From: an uncultured Bacillus sp.
Lineage (GTDB): Bacteria; Bacillota; Bacilli; Bacillales; DSM-1321
Reading direction: 5' to 3'
NCBI GenBank assembly: GCA_934215995.1
Contig: CAKQBC010000161.1
Span: 1-5,935 of the forward strand
Length of the DNA: 5,935 bases
Shown: in pieces, positions 4,569-5,935 of the stretch
Layout of the letters: each line of letters begins with the position of its first letter
Numbering within the stretch: the stretch's first letter is position 1
The notes under the pieces: generated by a model
Seen by the model: only the letters and a program-made list of their open reading frames with translations
What the model was told of the DNA's origin: nothing
The model's database searches: none
Translations under genes and position numbers: made by a program

Positions 4569-5935
4569 ATGGAAAAGATATGGTGGAAAGAAGCAGTTGC
4601 TTATCAAATATATCCGAGAAGCTTTTGTGATTCGAACGGAGATGGAATCGGTGACATTAATGGGGTCATCCAGAAGCTTGATTACTTGAAGGATTTAGGG
4701 ATCGATGTCATTTGGCTCTGTCCCGTATATCCTTCCCCGAATGATGATAATGGCTACGATATCAGCGATTATGAAGATATTATGGATGAATTCGGGACAA
4801 TGGAGGACTTCGACCGCCTGCTTGAAGAAGTGCACAGCCGCGGGATGAAGCTGATCATGGACCTGGTCATCAATCATACAAGTGATGAACATCCATGGTT
4901 CATTGAATCAAGGAGCTCGAAGGACAATCCAAAACGGGACTGGTACATTTGGCGAGATGGAAAAGACGGGGCTGAACCGAACAACTGGGAATCCATCTTC
5001 AATGGTTCGGCATGGGAATATGATGAAAAGACAGGCCAGTACTATTTGCATGTCTTTTCGAAGAAACAGCCCGACCTGAACTGGGAAAACGATGAGGTCC
5101 GCCATGAGCTGTATGCAATGGTGAACAGATGGCTAGACAGGGGAATAGACGGTTTCAGGGTTGACGCCATCAGCCACATCAAAAAGAAACCGGGCTTGCC
5201 TGATATGCCGAACCCAGAGAACAAACGGTATGTGGAATGCTATGACTATATGATGAATTATGAGGGGATCGGGGAATTCTTGAGCGAATTGTCCAATGCG
5301 GCTTTGAAGCGCCCTGGCATATTGACTGTCGGCGAGGCTAACGGAGTCGGTACGGATGAAGTCATGGACTGGGTCGGCGAGAAAGACGGATACTTCAATA
5401 TGATCTTTCAATTCGAACACCTGAACCTTTGGAACAAAGGCACCGATAATGGCATAGATGTCCAGGAACTGATGAATATCCTTTCCAAATGGCAAAGCTT
5501 CCTGGAGGATGACGGGTGGAACGCCTTGTTCATAGAAAATCACGACCTCACAAGAAGTGTATCTGCACTGGGGAATGACGGGGCATATTGGAAGGAAAGC
5601 GCGAAAATGCTGGCAACCCTGTATTTCTTTATGAAAGGAACGCCGTTCATCTATCAGGGACAGGAAATCGGGATGACAAACCCCGGTTTTGAGAATATCG
5701 AAGATTACAATGATGTGGGCACCTTGAAACTGTATGAAATCGAACGGGCGAATGGTGTGCCGCATGAAGAGCTTATGGAAAGAATCAAGCAGACTTGCCG
5801 CGATAACAGCCGGACCCCTATGCAATGGGATGACGGGCCTTTCGCAGGATTCACGAAAGGCGGGAAGACGTGGCTGCGCATAAATGAAAACTATAGGCAG
5901 ATCAACGTCGCTAAACAATTGAAGGATGAGGATTC
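4569..5935 (+). CDS. alpha-glucosidase, GH13 (exo-alpha-1,4-glucosidase / oligo-1,6-glucosidase family), 3' end beyond window
   Basis: This cytoplasmic retaining glycosidase releases glucose from the non-reducing end of short alpha-glucans. The frame stays open from ATG 4569 (AAAGGAG at 4556-4562, 6 nt spacing) to the window edge, giving 455 residues. Relatives have about 550-560, so the end of the C-terminal beta domain is missing only because the window stops. Motifs in order: metal-binding loop DSNGDGIGD (21-29), region I DLVINH (98-103), QPDLN (167-171), and region II GFRVD with nucleophile Asp199. Region III is GEANG with acid/base Glu256, and region IV is ENHD with Asp326. RTPMQWDD (415-422) follows. 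All catalytic residues are present. Ala200 next to the nucleophile, instead of Val as in B. subtilis MalL and isomaltases, favours alpha-1,4 linkages. It lacks a signal peptide and is last in view of the transport operon. Trehalose-6-phosphate hydrolase is less likely with an ABC importer. Confidence 0.92.
   Translation, partial: MEKIWWKEAVAYQIYPRSFCDSNGDGIGDINGVIQKLDYLKDLGIDVIWLCPVYPSPNDDNGYDISDYEDIMDEFGTMEDFDRLLEEVHSRGMKLIMDLVINHTSDEHPWFIESRSSKDNPKRDWYIWRDGKDGAEPNNWESIFNGSAWEYDEKTGQYYLHVFSKKQPDLNWENDEVRHELYAMVNRWLDRGIDGFRVDAISHIKKKPGLPDMPNPENKRYVECYDYMMNYEGIGEFLSELSNAALKRPGILTVGEANGVGTDEVMDWVGEKDGYFNMIFQFEHLNLWNKGTDNGIDVQELMNILSKWQSFLEDDGWNALFIENHDLTRSVSALGNDGAYWKESAKMLATLYFFMKGTPFIYQGQEIGMTNPGFENIEDYNDVGTLKLYEIERANGVPHEELMERIKQTCRDNSRTPMQWDDGPFAGFTKGGKTWLRINENYRQINVAKQLKDED

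Noticed and set aside
5133..5918. 261-codon open frame on the - strand
   Set aside because: It lies entirely antisense to the alpha-glucosidase, whose GH13 motifs are intact and continuous. It is a shadow of that gene's codon bias.

Overview
The window looks like chromosomal DNA from a low-to-moderate G+C Bacillota of the Bacillaceae type. The evidence is strong GGAGG-type ribosome binding sites, one GTG-started gene with a Gram-positive lipoprotein signal, a CspB/CspD-type cold shock protein, a dUTPase closest in motif layout to the B. subtilis YncF/YosS proteins, and CcpA-like cre boxes. All genes read on the + strand. I see no phage genes and no transposase.

Layout. (1) 35-469: a complete trimeric-type dUTPase with a GTG start. 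(2) 491-888: a self-contained cold shock gene unit with an extended -10 promoter, a roughly 110-nt leader carrying a hairpin next to the Shine-Dalgarno sequence, a 66-codon gene, and a strong intrinsic terminator. (3) 889-1203: non-coding. It holds a weak second terminator-like hairpin, then the promoter region of a sugar operon with two related cre/LacI-type operator motifs. (4) 1204-5935: the sugar operon, made of a binding lipoprotein, two CUT1-type permeases overlapping by 1 nt, and a GH13 alpha-glucosidase that runs off the right edge.

How the genes fit together. The lipoprotein captures an oligosaccharide outside the membrane and the two permeases form the channel. The cytoplasmic alpha-glucosidase then splits the imported sugar to glucose. 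No ATPase is in view; in Bacillus relatives such importers commonly share the MsmX ATPase encoded elsewhere. The glucosidase has Ala200 directly after nucleophile Asp199, which favours alpha-1,4 substrates (maltose, maltodextrins) over isomaltose-type sugars.

Most unusual part. The 345-nt gap between binding protein and first permease contains a terminator-like hairpin placed to set a high binding-protein:permease ratio. Downstream lies a segment with a 19-bp imperfect inverted repeat (12 bp perfect) enclosing two further hairpins, followed by mutually exclusive pairings close to the permease start. A 9-bp direct repeat (TGGAATAAA) brackets this segment, so it may be a small inserted repeat element or structured RNA that landed inside the operon. 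This is the best candidate for something undescribed; the rest is recognisable biology.
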